In this document: piece after piece, positions 8,907 through 17,087 of the stretch
Numbering within the stretch: the first letter of the stretch is position 1
How the letters are laid out: each line of letters starts with the position of its first letter
NCBI GenBank assembly: GCA_035298965.1
Contig: DATGXO010000107.1
Span: forward strand, 54,613-118,612
Direction of reading: 5' to 3'
Source of the DNA: CAJCBL01 sp035298965
GTDB lineage: Bacteria; Verrucomicrobiota; Verrucomicrobiia; Opitutales; Opitutaceae
DNA length: 64,000 nucleotides
Made by a program: the position numbers and the translations under genes
The notes under the pieces: model-generated
Seen by the model: the letters and a program-made list of their open reading frames with translations, nothing else
Databases searched by the model: none
What the model was told of the DNA's origin: nothing

Positions 8907-10187
8907 TCAGAACGTGCAGGAGACGAAGCCGGCGATGACGTGGCGGTCGTAGTCGAGCAGGTTGTTGTTCGAGCGGGAATTCGTGTAGGTGTAGTCGGCG
9001 CCGGCGGCCCAGGTGCGGTTGATCGAGTAGGAGAGATTCAGGCCGGCGCGGGTGCGCTCATCGTTGCGGCTGGTACTCGGGAAGTCGGCCCATTCCTCGG
9101 CGAGGCTGAGCGAGGCGCGGGTGCGTTGTCCGATGCGTTGGGTGACGCCGAGGCGGAGGGACGAGCTGACGGTCGAAAGGTTGTCGGCGCTGAGGCCCTG
9201 CTGGCGGCTGGCGTTGACCGATACGACGGTGCGCTCGCGGGCGTGCCAGGAGAGGGAGAGATTGCCGACGAGGGTGGCGCGACCGTGGTCGTTGAGGCCG
9301 ACGGCCTCGCCCTGTTCGTAGCCGATGGAGAACGAGCTTTCGAGCTTCGGGAAGCGGGTCGGAGGGAGGAACGGTCCGGTGAGGCGGAGGCCGAAGGTCA
9401 TGCTGCTGTCGTCCTTGTTGCGGTCGAGGGTCTCGTCCTGACCGCGTTTGAGCCAGCGGTAGCCGACATCGGCAGAGGCGCGGAGGCCGCTGATGAACTT
9501 GTAGAAGAGGCCGCTGCTGAGGGAGTGCGACTGTTGGTCGATGGAGCCGGCGGCGCCGTTGGAGTTGCTCACCGTATCCGTATAGCGGTAGTCGGCGCCG
9601 AGGCCGAAGCCGCCGAGGAAGTCGTTGTAATCGAAACCGGCGCCGGCGTTCCACTGGGTGCGGTCGGTGAAGACGTCGCGGGAGGTCTCGGTGTAGGCGA
9701 GGTTGGTGCGGAGATCGACGCGCGGGCCGGCGCGGTAGGTGCCGGAGAAACGGCCGCCCCAAGTCGTCGCGCGGACGCGGGCGCCGACGGTCTCGTCGAC
9801 ATCGGTCGTGTCGGAATAGTTGGCGGAGAACACGCCCTCCTGGCGCGCGCCCTCGGGGGTGGGCAGGTCGACGCGGAGGGAGGCGTGGTAGCCTTCGTTA
9901 TCGAGGTTGGTGAAGTCGGCGTAGCGGTTGATGGAGACGCCGGCGGAGGCATCGATCGTGCCCAGGCCGGCGGCGCGGCGGTAGGCGAAGGTGGGCGCGA
10001 GGGTGTAGATCGTGTCGTCGAGTTCGCTGGAGTTGCCGAGGAGGTTGGTGTCGTAGGAAATGCGGCCGATCGTGGTGAGCGTGAGGGAGCCGCGGGCGAA
10101 CTCCGCGAGGGCGTGGGCGGTGGCGGGGAGGACGAGGGTCGCGAGCAGCGCGGCCGGGAGCAGGGCGGTTTTTGGGGCGGTATTCAT
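8907..10187 (-). CDS. Outer-membrane beta-barrel protein of the exopolysaccharide cluster
   Basis: This 426-residue protein starts with a signal peptide ending near 'LPATAHALA'. The body consists of alternating short amphipathic strands rich in Tyr, Thr and Arg, such as 'LRTNLAYTETSRDVFTDR' and 'AAGADYTYTNSRSNNNLLDY', and it ends in Phe ('FVSCTF'), as outer-membrane barrels usually do. Similar barrels (BBP2/EpsL-like) occur in PEP-CTERM-linked exopolysaccharide clusters. Its start overlaps the exosortase stop by 4 bases. It may be the outer-membrane pore or a glycan-binding barrel. The exact role is inferred from context only. Confidence 0.75.
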   Translation of the reverse strand: MNTAPKTALLPAALLATLVLPATAHALAEFARGSLTLTTIGRISYDTNLLGNSSELDDTIYTLAPTFAYRRAAGLGTIDASAGVSINRYADFTNLDNEGYHASLRVDLPTPEGARQEGVFSANYSDTTDVDETVGARVRATTWGGRFSGTYRAGPRVDLRTNLAYTETSRDVFTDRTQWNAGAGFDYNDFLGGFGLGADYRYTDTVSNSNGAAGSIDQQSHSLSSGLFYKFISGLRASADVGYRWLKRGQDETLDRNKDDSSMTFGLRLTGPFLPPTRFPKLESSFSIGYEQGEAVGLNDHGRATLVGNLSLSWHARERTVVSVNASRQQGLSADNLSTVSSSLRLGVTQRIGQRTRASLSLAEEWADFPSTSRNDERTRAGLNLSYSINRTWAAGADYTYTNSRSNNNLLDYDRHVIAGFVSCTF

Positions 10188-11785
10188 GGTGTAACGCTTT
10201 CGAAACGGACGAGCTGGGGAAGGGCCGCGCGCAGGGCGGCGACGGCGGAGTCGTAATCGTAGACGGCGCCGGAGAGGGTGATGCCGAGCACGCGTTGGCC
10301 GAGGTTGCGGTTACCGGCGAGGACGGAGGCGAGGCGTTCGTCGGCGGCGACCTGGCGGTAGTCGAGATGTTCGCCGCTGACGGAGGGGCGTTCCTCGACG
10401 AGGCCGTGGAAGACGTAGAAGCGCTGGCCGGCGCGCTCGAAGATGTATGTGCGGAACGGGATCGTGAGCGTGCCGACGGTGAGGGGCAGCACGTCGCGGT
10501 TTTCGACGAGCTCGAGGCCGGAGGCGGGGAAGCAGACGGTCGGGTAATGCGAGCCGGCGAGAAACTTGGAGACGCGGCCCGGATCCCAGCGCAGGAAGAA
10601 CGCCTGCCAGCGGATGCCGTCGGCATCGGTCCACGAGCCGCGGGCACCGTCGTTGTGCTTGAGGAGCTTGACGGTGCGGTCGTCGAACGGCGTGGACTTG
10701 TAGTCGGCGGCGGCGGTGGGCCAGGCGATGTCCCAGCGCAACGGCGCGGGCAGGCGGCTCTCATGGTAGCCGTACCAGGCGCGCGTGGTGACCTCGCCGG
10801 TGAGCAGCCCGACGAGCAGGACGACGAAGGGCGTGATTGCGACGCGCGGGGTGGCGAGCAACGACGTGCCCGGACCGCCGGCGAGGGCGCGCGGACGGTT
10901 GCCGCGGGCGACGAGGGCTGCGAGCGCCCACAGCCCGGCGATGCAGCCGATCATGACGAAGTTGCCCATCGGATCGTGCCAGCGGTGCAGGGCCTCGGTG
11001 CCGTCGCGGCCGGCGACGTAGGTGAGGGTGACGGTGCGGGCGGTGTTGAGGAGGAAGGCGACGACGAAGCTCGAGAGGACGAGCACGATCCGGCGGACGA
11101 AGCGGAGGCGGTAGAATTCGCCGAGGAAGAGCGACATCATGAACGCAGTCTGGAGCGAGCGGATACCGCTGCACGCCTCCTCGACATCGACGAGCGACTG
11201 GCCGATCGCGATGGTGTTGCCTTGCGCGAGCGCGGGGATGCCGCAGAGGGAGAGGCCTTCGGCGCTGATCTGGGTGTTGAGCTGCATGAGGCCCTGCGTG
11301 AAGGCCTCCTCGGCCCAGACCGGCCAGGGCAGCGCGGTGAGCGTGAAGAACACCGGGAAGGCGAAGTGCCAGGTCCAGCGCCAGCCGCCCCAGGCGGTGA
11401 GCACGGCGAAGGTGGAGCCGAGCGCGGCGACGGCCATGAGCCAGTTGATGCGCACCCAGTCGGGGTTCGCCTCGTGGATGACGCGCAGCGGCACGAGGGC
11501 GAGCGCGACGAGCGTGAGGACGAGGGCGGGGAGCCAGTTCGCGGCGCGGGCGAGCGGCGCGGCGGCATCGCGGAGGCGTTCGAAGACGAGATAGCCGGCG
11601 AGTGCCGGGATGGCCCAGCCGTACGAATACAGCGGGTTGACCCGCCACTCGAGGCTCTGTTGCGACCAGACGGCCAGCCAGAGCGCGCCCAGGCCGAGCG
11701 CGACGGCGACGAGATCTCCACGGAAGGCCAGCGGGCGACTGGTCGAACTGGCCGTGGCGGGCGCGGACGAGGCGGCGGTGGGCAT
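10184..11785 (-). CDS. xrt: Exosortase with fused EpsI domain
   Basis: This 533-residue protein has about eight transmembrane helices followed by a periplasmic EpsI-like domain from about residue 330. The three exosortase residues are visible: Cys205 in 'VEEACSGIRSL', Arg250 in 'LLNTARTVTL' and His270 in 'RWHDPMG'. Exosortases are thought to cut PEP-CTERM tails and attach the proteins to surface glycan. Two PEP-CTERM proteins lie elsewhere in this window (44723-45364 and 61048-61704), so this enzyme could process them. The ATG at 11783-11785 is chosen because the frame farther upstream overlaps the autokinase gene. The subtype (XrtA or another) was not decided. Confidence 0.92.
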   Translation of the reverse strand: MPTAASSAPATASSTSRPLAFRGDLVAVALGLGALWLAVWSQQSLEWRVNPLYSYGWAIPALAGYLVFERLRDAAAPLARAANWLPALVLTLVALALVPLRVIHEANPDWVRINWLMAVAALGSTFAVLTAWGGWRWTWHFAFPVFFTLTALPWPVWAEEAFTQGLMQLNTQISAEGLSLCGIPALAQGNTIAIGQSLVDVEEACSGIRSLQTAFMMSLFLGEFYRLRFVRRIVLVLSSFVVAFLLNTARTVTLTYVAGRDGTEALHRWHDPMGNFVMIGCIAGLWALAALVARGNRPRALAGGPGTSLLATPRVAITPFVVLLVGLLTGEVTTRAWYGYHESRLPAPLRWDIAWPTAAADYKSTPFDDRTVKLLKHNDGARGSWTDADGIRWQAFFLRWDPGRVSKFLAGSHYPTVCFPASGLELVENRDVLPLTVGTLTIPFRTYIFERAGQRFYVFHGLVEERPSVSGEHLDYRQVAADERLASVLAGNRNLGQRVLGITLSGAVYDYDSAVAALRAALPQLVRFESVTP

Positions 11786-11829
11786 GGGAGGCGAGAGGCT
11801 AGAGGCGAGAGGTGAGAGGACTGAGAGCG

Positions 11830-14037
11830 TCAGGCCTTCGTGGACTCCTTCTCGCCGTAGGCTTGGTAGTAGTCCTTCCCGTAGGCGCCGTAGCCATCGT
11901 AGTCGTAGCTGAGCACGCGCGAGCGGGGGAGTTGGTTGAGGACGACGCCGAGCACGTACGCGCCGGTCTCGTCGAATTTCGCGAGGGTTTTCTTCACGAT
12001 GGCCCGGCGGACGGTCTTGAACTTGGTGACGTAGATGACCTCGGCGGCGTGGCGGGCGAGCAGCAGCGCATCGGGGAAGACGGCGGAGGGCGGCGTGTCG
12101 AGGATGACGATGTCGAACGAGCGCTTGAGGCGATCGAAGAGCGGGGAGACGGCGAGGCGCTCGATGATCTCGGTGGGTTTCTTCACGGCGCCGCCGGCGC
12201 TGAGGAGGTGGAGGTTGGGCGAGAGCAGGCGGATGCCGAGATCCTCCTCCTCGGCGGTGGCGAGATCGGGGAGGCGGTGGTCCTGCGCCCAGCGGAGGAC
12301 GCCGCGGTCGTTGGGCACGCCGAAGAGGCGGTGCTGCGAGGGGCGGCGGAAATCGCAGTCGACGATGAGGGTGCGGCGGCCGTGGGCGGCGAAGACGGCG
12401 GCGAGGTTGGCGGAGGTCACGCTCTTGCCTTCGCCGGGGACGGAGCTGGCGACGAGGAGGACCTTCGGGGTGGGGATGTCGCTGCGGAGCTCGATCTCGC
12501 TGTAGAGGCCGCGGTAGCACTCGACGAGGGCTTCATCGGTGCCGTCGCGGAAGACGGTGGCGTGCTGCTGGGTGGGGATGTTCTTGAAGAGGCGCACGCC
12601 GGCGAGCAGGTGGGTCTGGAGTTTGTCCTCGATGTCGGAGGCGGACTTAATGCGCGTATCGAGGAAGCCGAGGCCGAGGGGGAGGCTGAAGAGGAGGAGC
12701 ACGCCGAGGGCGCCGGCCTTGGCGGCGATCTGGCCCTTGCCGCGGTTGATGGGGGAGCTGGGGATGTAGGCGCGGTCGAAAACCTTGATGTTGGTGTTCT
12801 CCATCTGCGCGGAGATGTTGGCGTCGTTGAGCCGGTTCATGATCGCGCGGTAGGTGTCCTGCTTGGTGCGCGCGAACTGCTCGAGGAATTTGTAGTCGAC
12901 GGAGATCTTATCGAGGGCCCGGGCGTCGTTCTCGGCGGAGACGAGCTCGGTCTTGAGCTTGGAGACGTAGGAGGCGGCGAAGGCGGTGCGGGTGCGGAGG
13001 TCGGCGATGGCGAGGTCGATGTCGGCGGCGAGGTGCTTGCGGGCGTTGTCGAGAGCGAGGGCGTTGTCCTTCATCTTCGGGTGCTCCTCGAGGTAGCGTT
13101 CCTCGAGGTGGCGGCGGGCGGCGAGCAGGCCGTCGATCTGGCCGCGGGTGGAGGCGATGCCGCCGAAGCCGTTGATGTAGGAGATCTCCTGGAGGTCGCG
13201 TTTCTCGCGGAGGTAGGTCTCCACCTTGTCGAGCTGCTCCTGGAGGCTGACGAGGTTGAGCTGGGCGCCGACGAGGGATTCGCCGAGGGAGGCGACCTTC
13301 TTGAGGACGACGTTCTGGTTCTCGCCGAGGGCGGCCATGTTGTACTTCGCGCGGTACTGCTGGAGATTGCGCTCGGCCTCCTCGACCTCCTTGCGCGTGT
13401 CCTCGGCCTGGTTACGGAGGAAGACGATGGCGGAGTTGGTGCCGGTCATCGCGAGGTCGATGTTGAAATCGATGTACTTGCGGGCGTAGCGGTTGGCGAT
13501 GAGGGCGGCGGCCTCGGGATCGCGGTGGAAGACGGAGATGCCGAGGATGGTGGTGCCTTTGCGGGCGTAGACCTTCACGCGCGGGCCGAGGATCGCGGCG
13601 AGCGAGGGCGGGGGCGCATCGGGGCGCTCGGGGTCGCGATAGGGACGCTGGATCTTCTCGATTTCCTCGGCGGTGAAGGAGGCTTGGAGGGCTTCGAAGA
13701 ACGTCTGGCTGCGGATCTGCTCGAGATGGACGTTGAGCTCGGCGTCGCGGGTGATGGTGGTGTCGACGACGGCCTGGACCGGGAGCACGCGGTTGGCGCG
13801 GGTCTCGAAGAGGAGGGAGGCCTCGGTCTGGTAGACGATCTCGGGCTTGGGCTGGAGGACGATGAACGCGACCACGGCGGGCACGGCGACGAGGGCGCCG
13901 ATCCACCAGCGTTCGAGGAACATCCGCCAGAGGTCGCGCGGGTGGACCGAGAAACCGGCCGGGGCGGCGGCGGCCTTCGTGGCGGCGCCGGAGCGTTTGG
14001 GTGTGGAGCGGGACGCTTGGTTAGGCGAGGTGGACAC
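11830..14037 (-). CDS. wzc: Polysaccharide co-polymerase / tyrosine autokinase (Wzc-like)
   Basis: This 735-residue protein has a Wzz-type N-terminal domain. The first membrane helix is near residues 40-60, a long coiled-coil periplasmic part follows, and a second helix lies near residues 435-455. The cytoplasmic BY-kinase domain has Walker A 'VPGEGKS' with Lys538, Walker A' 'LIVDCDFRRPS', and a C-terminal tail with seven tyrosines between residues 711 and 727. Such proteins control chain length and export by cycles of tail phosphorylation. The gene lies between the Wza-like gene and the exosortase, the usual order in PEP-CTERM exopolysaccharide clusters. Confidence 0.93.
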   Translation of the reverse strand: MSTSPNQASRSTPKRSGAATKAAAAPAGFSVHPRDLWRMFLERWWIGALVAVPAVVAFIVLQPKPEIVYQTEASLLFETRANRVLPVQAVVDTTITRDAELNVHLEQIRSQTFFEALQASFTAEEIEKIQRPYRDPERPDAPPPSLAAILGPRVKVYARKGTTILGISVFHRDPEAAALIANRYARKYIDFNIDLAMTGTNSAIVFLRNQAEDTRKEVEEAERNLQQYRAKYNMAALGENQNVVLKKVASLGESLVGAQLNLVSLQEQLDKVETYLREKRDLQEISYINGFGGIASTRGQIDGLLAARRHLEERYLEEHPKMKDNALALDNARKHLAADIDLAIADLRTRTAFAASYVSKLKTELVSAENDARALDKISVDYKFLEQFARTKQDTYRAIMNRLNDANISAQMENTNIKVFDRAYIPSSPINRGKGQIAAKAGALGVLLLFSLPLGLGFLDTRIKSASDIEDKLQTHLLAGVRLFKNIPTQQHATVFRDGTDEALVECYRGLYSEIELRSDIPTPKVLLVASSVPGEGKSVTSANLAAVFAAHGRRTLIVDCDFRRPSQHRLFGVPNDRGVLRWAQDHRLPDLATAEEEDLGIRLLSPNLHLLSAGGAVKKPTEIIERLAVSPLFDRLKRSFDIVILDTPPSAVFPDALLLARHAAEVIYVTKFKTVRRAIVKKTLAKFDETGAYVLGVVLNQLPRSRVLSYDYDGYGAYGKDYYQAYGEKESTKA

Positions 14038-14115
14038 GTTGCGAAAGGGCTCGAGGTTGCGTGGCAGGGCGCGGGCTCCCGGCGGCGGTGAGCGCGTCGG
14101 GAGCAGGGCGGTGGT

Positions 14116-14784
14116 TCAGAAGAGGCGTTCGGGGATCCAGATCCGGTCGCCGGGGATGATGGCGAACTCCTTGGGCGTGTCGGGGCCGGCGCCACGGCGG
14201 GTGAGCATGGCCTCCACGTTGATCTCGGTGGTCGTCTCGCGGCCGTCGGCGCCGAGGCGGGTGACGCGGACCGAATCGGAGCGGGCGGTGGGGAGGAAGC
14301 CGCCGGCGCGCGTGATGACATCGGTGATGTCGAGCGTGCTCTTCTCGGGCGGGAACGCCATCTTGCCCGGGCCGCGCACGGCGCCGAGGATCGAGATGTC
14401 GCGCACGGCGTACGCTTGAACCGAGATGTTCACCATCGGGCTCTTCAGGATGCGACGATCGACGTAGAGCTTCTCGATGAGTGTCTCGGATTCGCGTACG
14501 GAGCGGCCGGCGAGTTCGATGTCGCCGACGAGGGCGAGGCGGATGCGGCCGCGGGAGTCGATCTTCTGGGCGAGGGAGAGTTCGCCTTCGCCGTAGACGT
14601 TGATCGAAACGAGGTCGCCGTTGACGAATTTGTACGCGGGATCGGGCACCTCGCCGACGGGGGCGACCGCGGCGGGCGCGGTGTTGGCTGGCGTGGTGGT
14701 GGCGGCGGGCGCCTGGGCGTGGGCCGCGAGGGCGGCGGAGCCGAGGAGGGCGGCGAGGAGCAGGAGGCGGAGCGCGCGGTGCAT
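14116..14784 (-). CDS. wza: Polysaccharide export outer-membrane protein (Wza-like)
   Basis: Starting from ATG 14782-14784, the 222-residue protein has a clear signal peptide ending 'ALAAHAQ'. It then has a poly-export domain ('YKFVNGDLVSINVYGEGEL...GRIRLALVGDIELAGRSV') and an SLBB-type module ('RDISILGAVRGPGKMAFP..LDITDVITRAGG'). Wza homologues form the outer-membrane channel for capsule or exopolysaccharide. It is shorter than E. coli Wza and lacks a lipobox Cys, like many single-SLBB exporters. A GTG seven codons earlier (14803-14805) overlaps the PIN gene stop and is an alternative start; the ATG gives the better signal peptide. Confidence 0.9.
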   Translation of the reverse strand: MHRALRLLLLAALLGSAALAAHAQAPAATTTPANTAPAAVAPVGEVPDPAYKFVNGDLVSINVYGEGELSLAQKIDSRGRIRLALVGDIELAGRSVRESETLIEKLYVDRRILKSPMVNISVQAYAVRDISILGAVRGPGKMAFPPEKSTLDITDVITRAGGFLPTARSDSVRVTRLGADGRETTTEINVEAMLTRRGAGPDTPKEFAIIPGDRIWIPERLF

Positions 14785-14801
14785 GGCGGAGAGGCCGGAG
14801 T

Positions 14802-15215
14802 TCACGTTTCGAGGGGCAGGGCGAATTGTTGGACGAGATCGCCCGGGATGCGGGCGAGGGCGGGATCGCGATGGACGAGCACGGCGCCCTCATGGCGGGC
14901 GGTGGCGGCGACGAAGGCGGCGGAAACGGGGAGCTGGCCGCCGGCGCGTTCGAGGATGCGCTCGGCGTCGGCTACGACCTCGCGGGTGACGGGAAGGGCG
15001 GCGATGAGTTCCTCGGCGTAGAGGCGGTAGGCGCGGCGCGCTTCGGCGGGGTCGGGCACGGCGGAGGCGAGGCGCGACTTGAGATCGATGAGGGCGGTGG
15101 CGGGAAGGCCGATCTCGACGGAGTTGTCGGCGAGGAGGGCGTTCACCTGCTCGGCGCCGGGCTCCTGGAAGTAATGCGCCAAGATCGCGGAGGGATCGAA
15201 AACGTGGGTGATCAT
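14802..15215 (-). CDS. PIN-domain toxin (VapC-like)
   Basis: This 137-residue protein starts 'MITHVFDPSAILAHYF'. The N-terminal Asp in 'VFDPSA', acidic residues in the middle and the C-terminal 'HRDPALARI' fit a PIN RNase fold with metal-binding acidic residues; PIN toxins cut RNA. The start overlaps the preceding AbrB-like gene by 4 bases (ATGA), the standard antitoxin-toxin layout. The canonical Asp of the last motif is present as 'HRDP'. It is unusual for this pair to sit inside an exopolysaccharide operon, between the antiterminator and the exporter genes. Confidence 0.85.
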   Translation of the reverse strand: MITHVFDPSAILAHYFQEPGAEQVNALLADNSVEIGLPATALIDLKSRLASAVPDPAEARRAYRLYAEELIAALPVTREVVADAERILERAGGQLPVSAAFVAATARHEGAVLVHRDPALARIPGDLVQQFALPLET

Positions 15216-15433
15216 CGGGACGACTTGGACGCAGCGACGGCGCCGAGGTAGGCGCGGCCGGCACCGAGCAGGCCGTTGGCGATGGCCTTGCGATCGGGGA
15301 GGACGCGCACGCGGATGACCGCGGGCTGATTGGTGGGCTGCCATTCGAGGCGGCTGCCGGGCACGATACCCATCGCGGTGGCGAGCTTCGCGGGAATCGT
15401 GATCTGATGTTTGCCGGTGACCGTGGTGATCAT
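15212..15433 (-). CDS. AbrB/MazE-type antitoxin
   Basis: This 73-residue protein starts 'MITTVTGKHQITIPAKLA', the swapped-hairpin AbrB DNA-binding signature seen in VapB, MazE and PrlF antitoxins. The C-terminal half would bind the PIN toxin encoded next. The frame opens upstream to 15481, but that would add an atypical proline-rich stretch, so the ATG at 15431-15433 is used. Antitoxins of this type usually bind their own promoter; here that would place a toxin-antitoxin operator inside the long operon leader, about 50 bases after the ops-like element. Confidence 0.85.
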   Translation of the reverse strand: MITTVTGKHQITIPAKLATAMGIVPGSRLEWQPTNQPAVIRVRVLPDRKAIANGLLGAGRAYLGAVAASKSSR

Positions 15434-15483
15434 GTTGGAACGTGGGGGACGAGGCGGCGGGAAAAGTGTTGGGCGGATCAAGA

Positions 15484-15501
15484 CAAGCTACCGCCCTTGG
15501 C
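15484..15501 (-). promoter_or_regulatory. JUMPStart/ops-like antitermination element
   Basis: Read on the minus strand, 15501 to 15484 is GCCAAGGGCGGTAGCTTG. The core GGCGGTAGCTTG matches the E. coli ops element GGCGGTAGCGTG at 11 of 12 positions, and the 18 bases match the 3' end of the JUMPStart consensus (as I remember it) at 16 of 18. It lies in the transcribed gap after the NusG/RfaH-like gene and about 50 bases before the AbrB-like start, where a paused polymerase would load RfaH for the rest of the operon. CAAG and CTTG also flank the core as a short 4-bp stem. The match is seen; the function is inferred. Confidence 0.7.
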
Positions 15502-15597
15502 GGAGGCCGTGGTGGACGGCTCAACCGCGAGCGAACCCCGTTGTGGCGAGGGGTGGCGGAACATGAGCGAGTGTCCGCGACTCGGCTCCCGCAGCGG

Positions 15598-16152
15598 TCA
15601 GCCGCAGGAAGCCAGGAGTTGCGGAGGAAAATCGAGCGAAGCCGGGCCCGTGCGACGGAGCGCGGCGGCGGGAAGGTCGATGCGCAGTTCCTGCCCGAGC
15701 AGTGCGAGCAGCACGCAGGCGCGGCTCCGGCCGGAATCGAAGGTGACGATGCGCCCCTCGCTGCCCGCGAGGCACCCGGACAGCACCTGGATCCAATCGC
15801 CCGGAGCGAGCACGGGCGCGCAGGGTTGCACTCCGGAGGCGTGGGCGCGCAGCAACTCGATGAGCGAGCCGGGCACGGCCGGCGTGTGAGCGCCGAGCCG
15901 CACGAGGCCGGTCACATCGGGAGTGCTGGCGACGAAGCGGGAATCGGCTTCGAGGTCGAAACGCGCAAAAAGGTAACCCGGGAAAAGCGCCTCCGTGCGC
16001 ACGGCGACGGCCCCGCCGCGCAGAGGCCGACGAACGGCCAACCGCGGCGCGAATGCCTCGATCCCGGTGCGGTCGGCCAGCTGCCGCGCGGCGAAGTGTT
16101 CACGCTTCGGGCAGGCGCGCAGGCAGTACCACTGGAGACGGGAGGTGTTCAT
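15598..16152 (-). CDS. NusG/RfaH-like transcription antiterminator
   Basis: This 184-residue protein starts 'MNTSRLQWYCLRACPKREH', a NusG N-terminal (NGN) start with the Trp-Tyr-x-Leu pattern. Also seen are 'EALFPGYLFARFDL' and 'VTGLVRLGAHTPAVP'. The C-terminal part has a KOW-like segment around 'LAPGDWIQVLSGCLAGSEGRIV'. It is the first gene of the exopolysaccharide operon, the usual position of specialised NusG paralogues (RfaH, UpxY, LoaP) that let polymerase read through long surface-polysaccharide operons. The upstream extension of the frame is low-complexity and was not used. Paralogue subtype is not assigned. Confidence 0.88.
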   Translation of the reverse strand: MNTSRLQWYCLRACPKREHFAARQLADRTGIEAFAPRLAVRRPLRGGAVAVRTEALFPGYLFARFDLEADSRFVASTPDVTGLVRLGAHTPAVPGSLIELLRAHASGVQPCAPVLAPGDWIQVLSGCLAGSEGRIVTFDSGRSRACVLLALLGQELRIDLPAAALRRTGPASLDFPPQLLASCG

Positions 16153-17087
16153 GAGCGACGGGCAGGAAAGGCCGCGGGCGAACCGAATCCGGCAACTCCG
16201 GACACCGCCGTGGAACTTGGGCGGTGCAGGCGGGCTGGGCGGCTGGATCGGCGGTGCGTCATGGAAAAACTCAAAATCAAGGAATTCGCGGCTGGAGCTG
16301 TGCAAAACGCCACCCCTCGATCGGGGCAAACGGCGAAGCGGGCTTTCCGTCGTGCTTGACGTTTTTTTTACGACCTGATGCCCGAAAACCCGATCATGGA
16401 AATGGGGGAAACTCTTAGGCTTCGTCGGGGTTGCTGGTAGCCGCGCGAGTATGCCGCGGATTCATGGAGGAGGGCGGTTTCGGGGAATACCCGATGGCGC
16501 GGCCTGCTCACCGGTTCGCTGCGCCCCAAAAGCAGGCCGCCTCCGCAGCGGTGCACTGTTGCGTGCCCGGTTCAGCCAGGTCGCAGAGACGGAATGCGAA
16601 CCCAGGAAGATTCCCGGGGGAGCGAGGGCGTGGTGCAGGCGCTCACCCAGATGACGTGCGGGTTCTCCGATGTTCTTCGGTCCGAAGGCGCCGCAGGTTC
16701 TTCCACGTGGCAGAATGCTCTCTTGCCGTATCTCCGTGTCCCCCGGGGCCGACTGCTTCGTTTGGGGTGGGTGAAGCCGGTGTGAGCTGCAGGTACCTCT
16801 GCGGCGGACAGTGGAGGAGAACTCCCACGCGAGCTCCGCCTCGGCAGCAGCGACGAGTCGGGTGTGCGAATTACGTGCGGGGCGAGCTGCCGACCGGATC
16901 GATGCGTGGGCACTGGAGCGAGACGGATTCGGTCGACGCAACGCCGGCGTGGAGCGCTGCGGCTGTCAGCCGACCCCGAGGCCGTTGTGGCTCTGGTTGG
17001 CGGGGTACGTTGTACCGCTGCGGCGGTATGAGGTCGGCGGTGGTGCCGGCGAGTGGACGGCGCGAAGCGAGGTGACGCTCGGCCGCC
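16153..17087 (-). other. Gene-free gap upstream of the exopolysaccharide operon
   Basis: This is 935 bases between the folD stop and the antiterminator start. Open frames here have no recognisable protein features. The segment 16358-16377 is locally AT-rich with a run of T on the plus strand and probably belongs to the leader or promoter of the operon, but no -35/-10 pair was convincing. The rest is GC-rich and shows nothing I can name. Confidence 0.5.

Noticed and set aside
16431..17075. 214-residue open frame in the gap before the exopolysaccharide operon
   Set aside because: No domain, no ribosome-binding site, and residue usage unlike the real genes; the minus strand is also open here.
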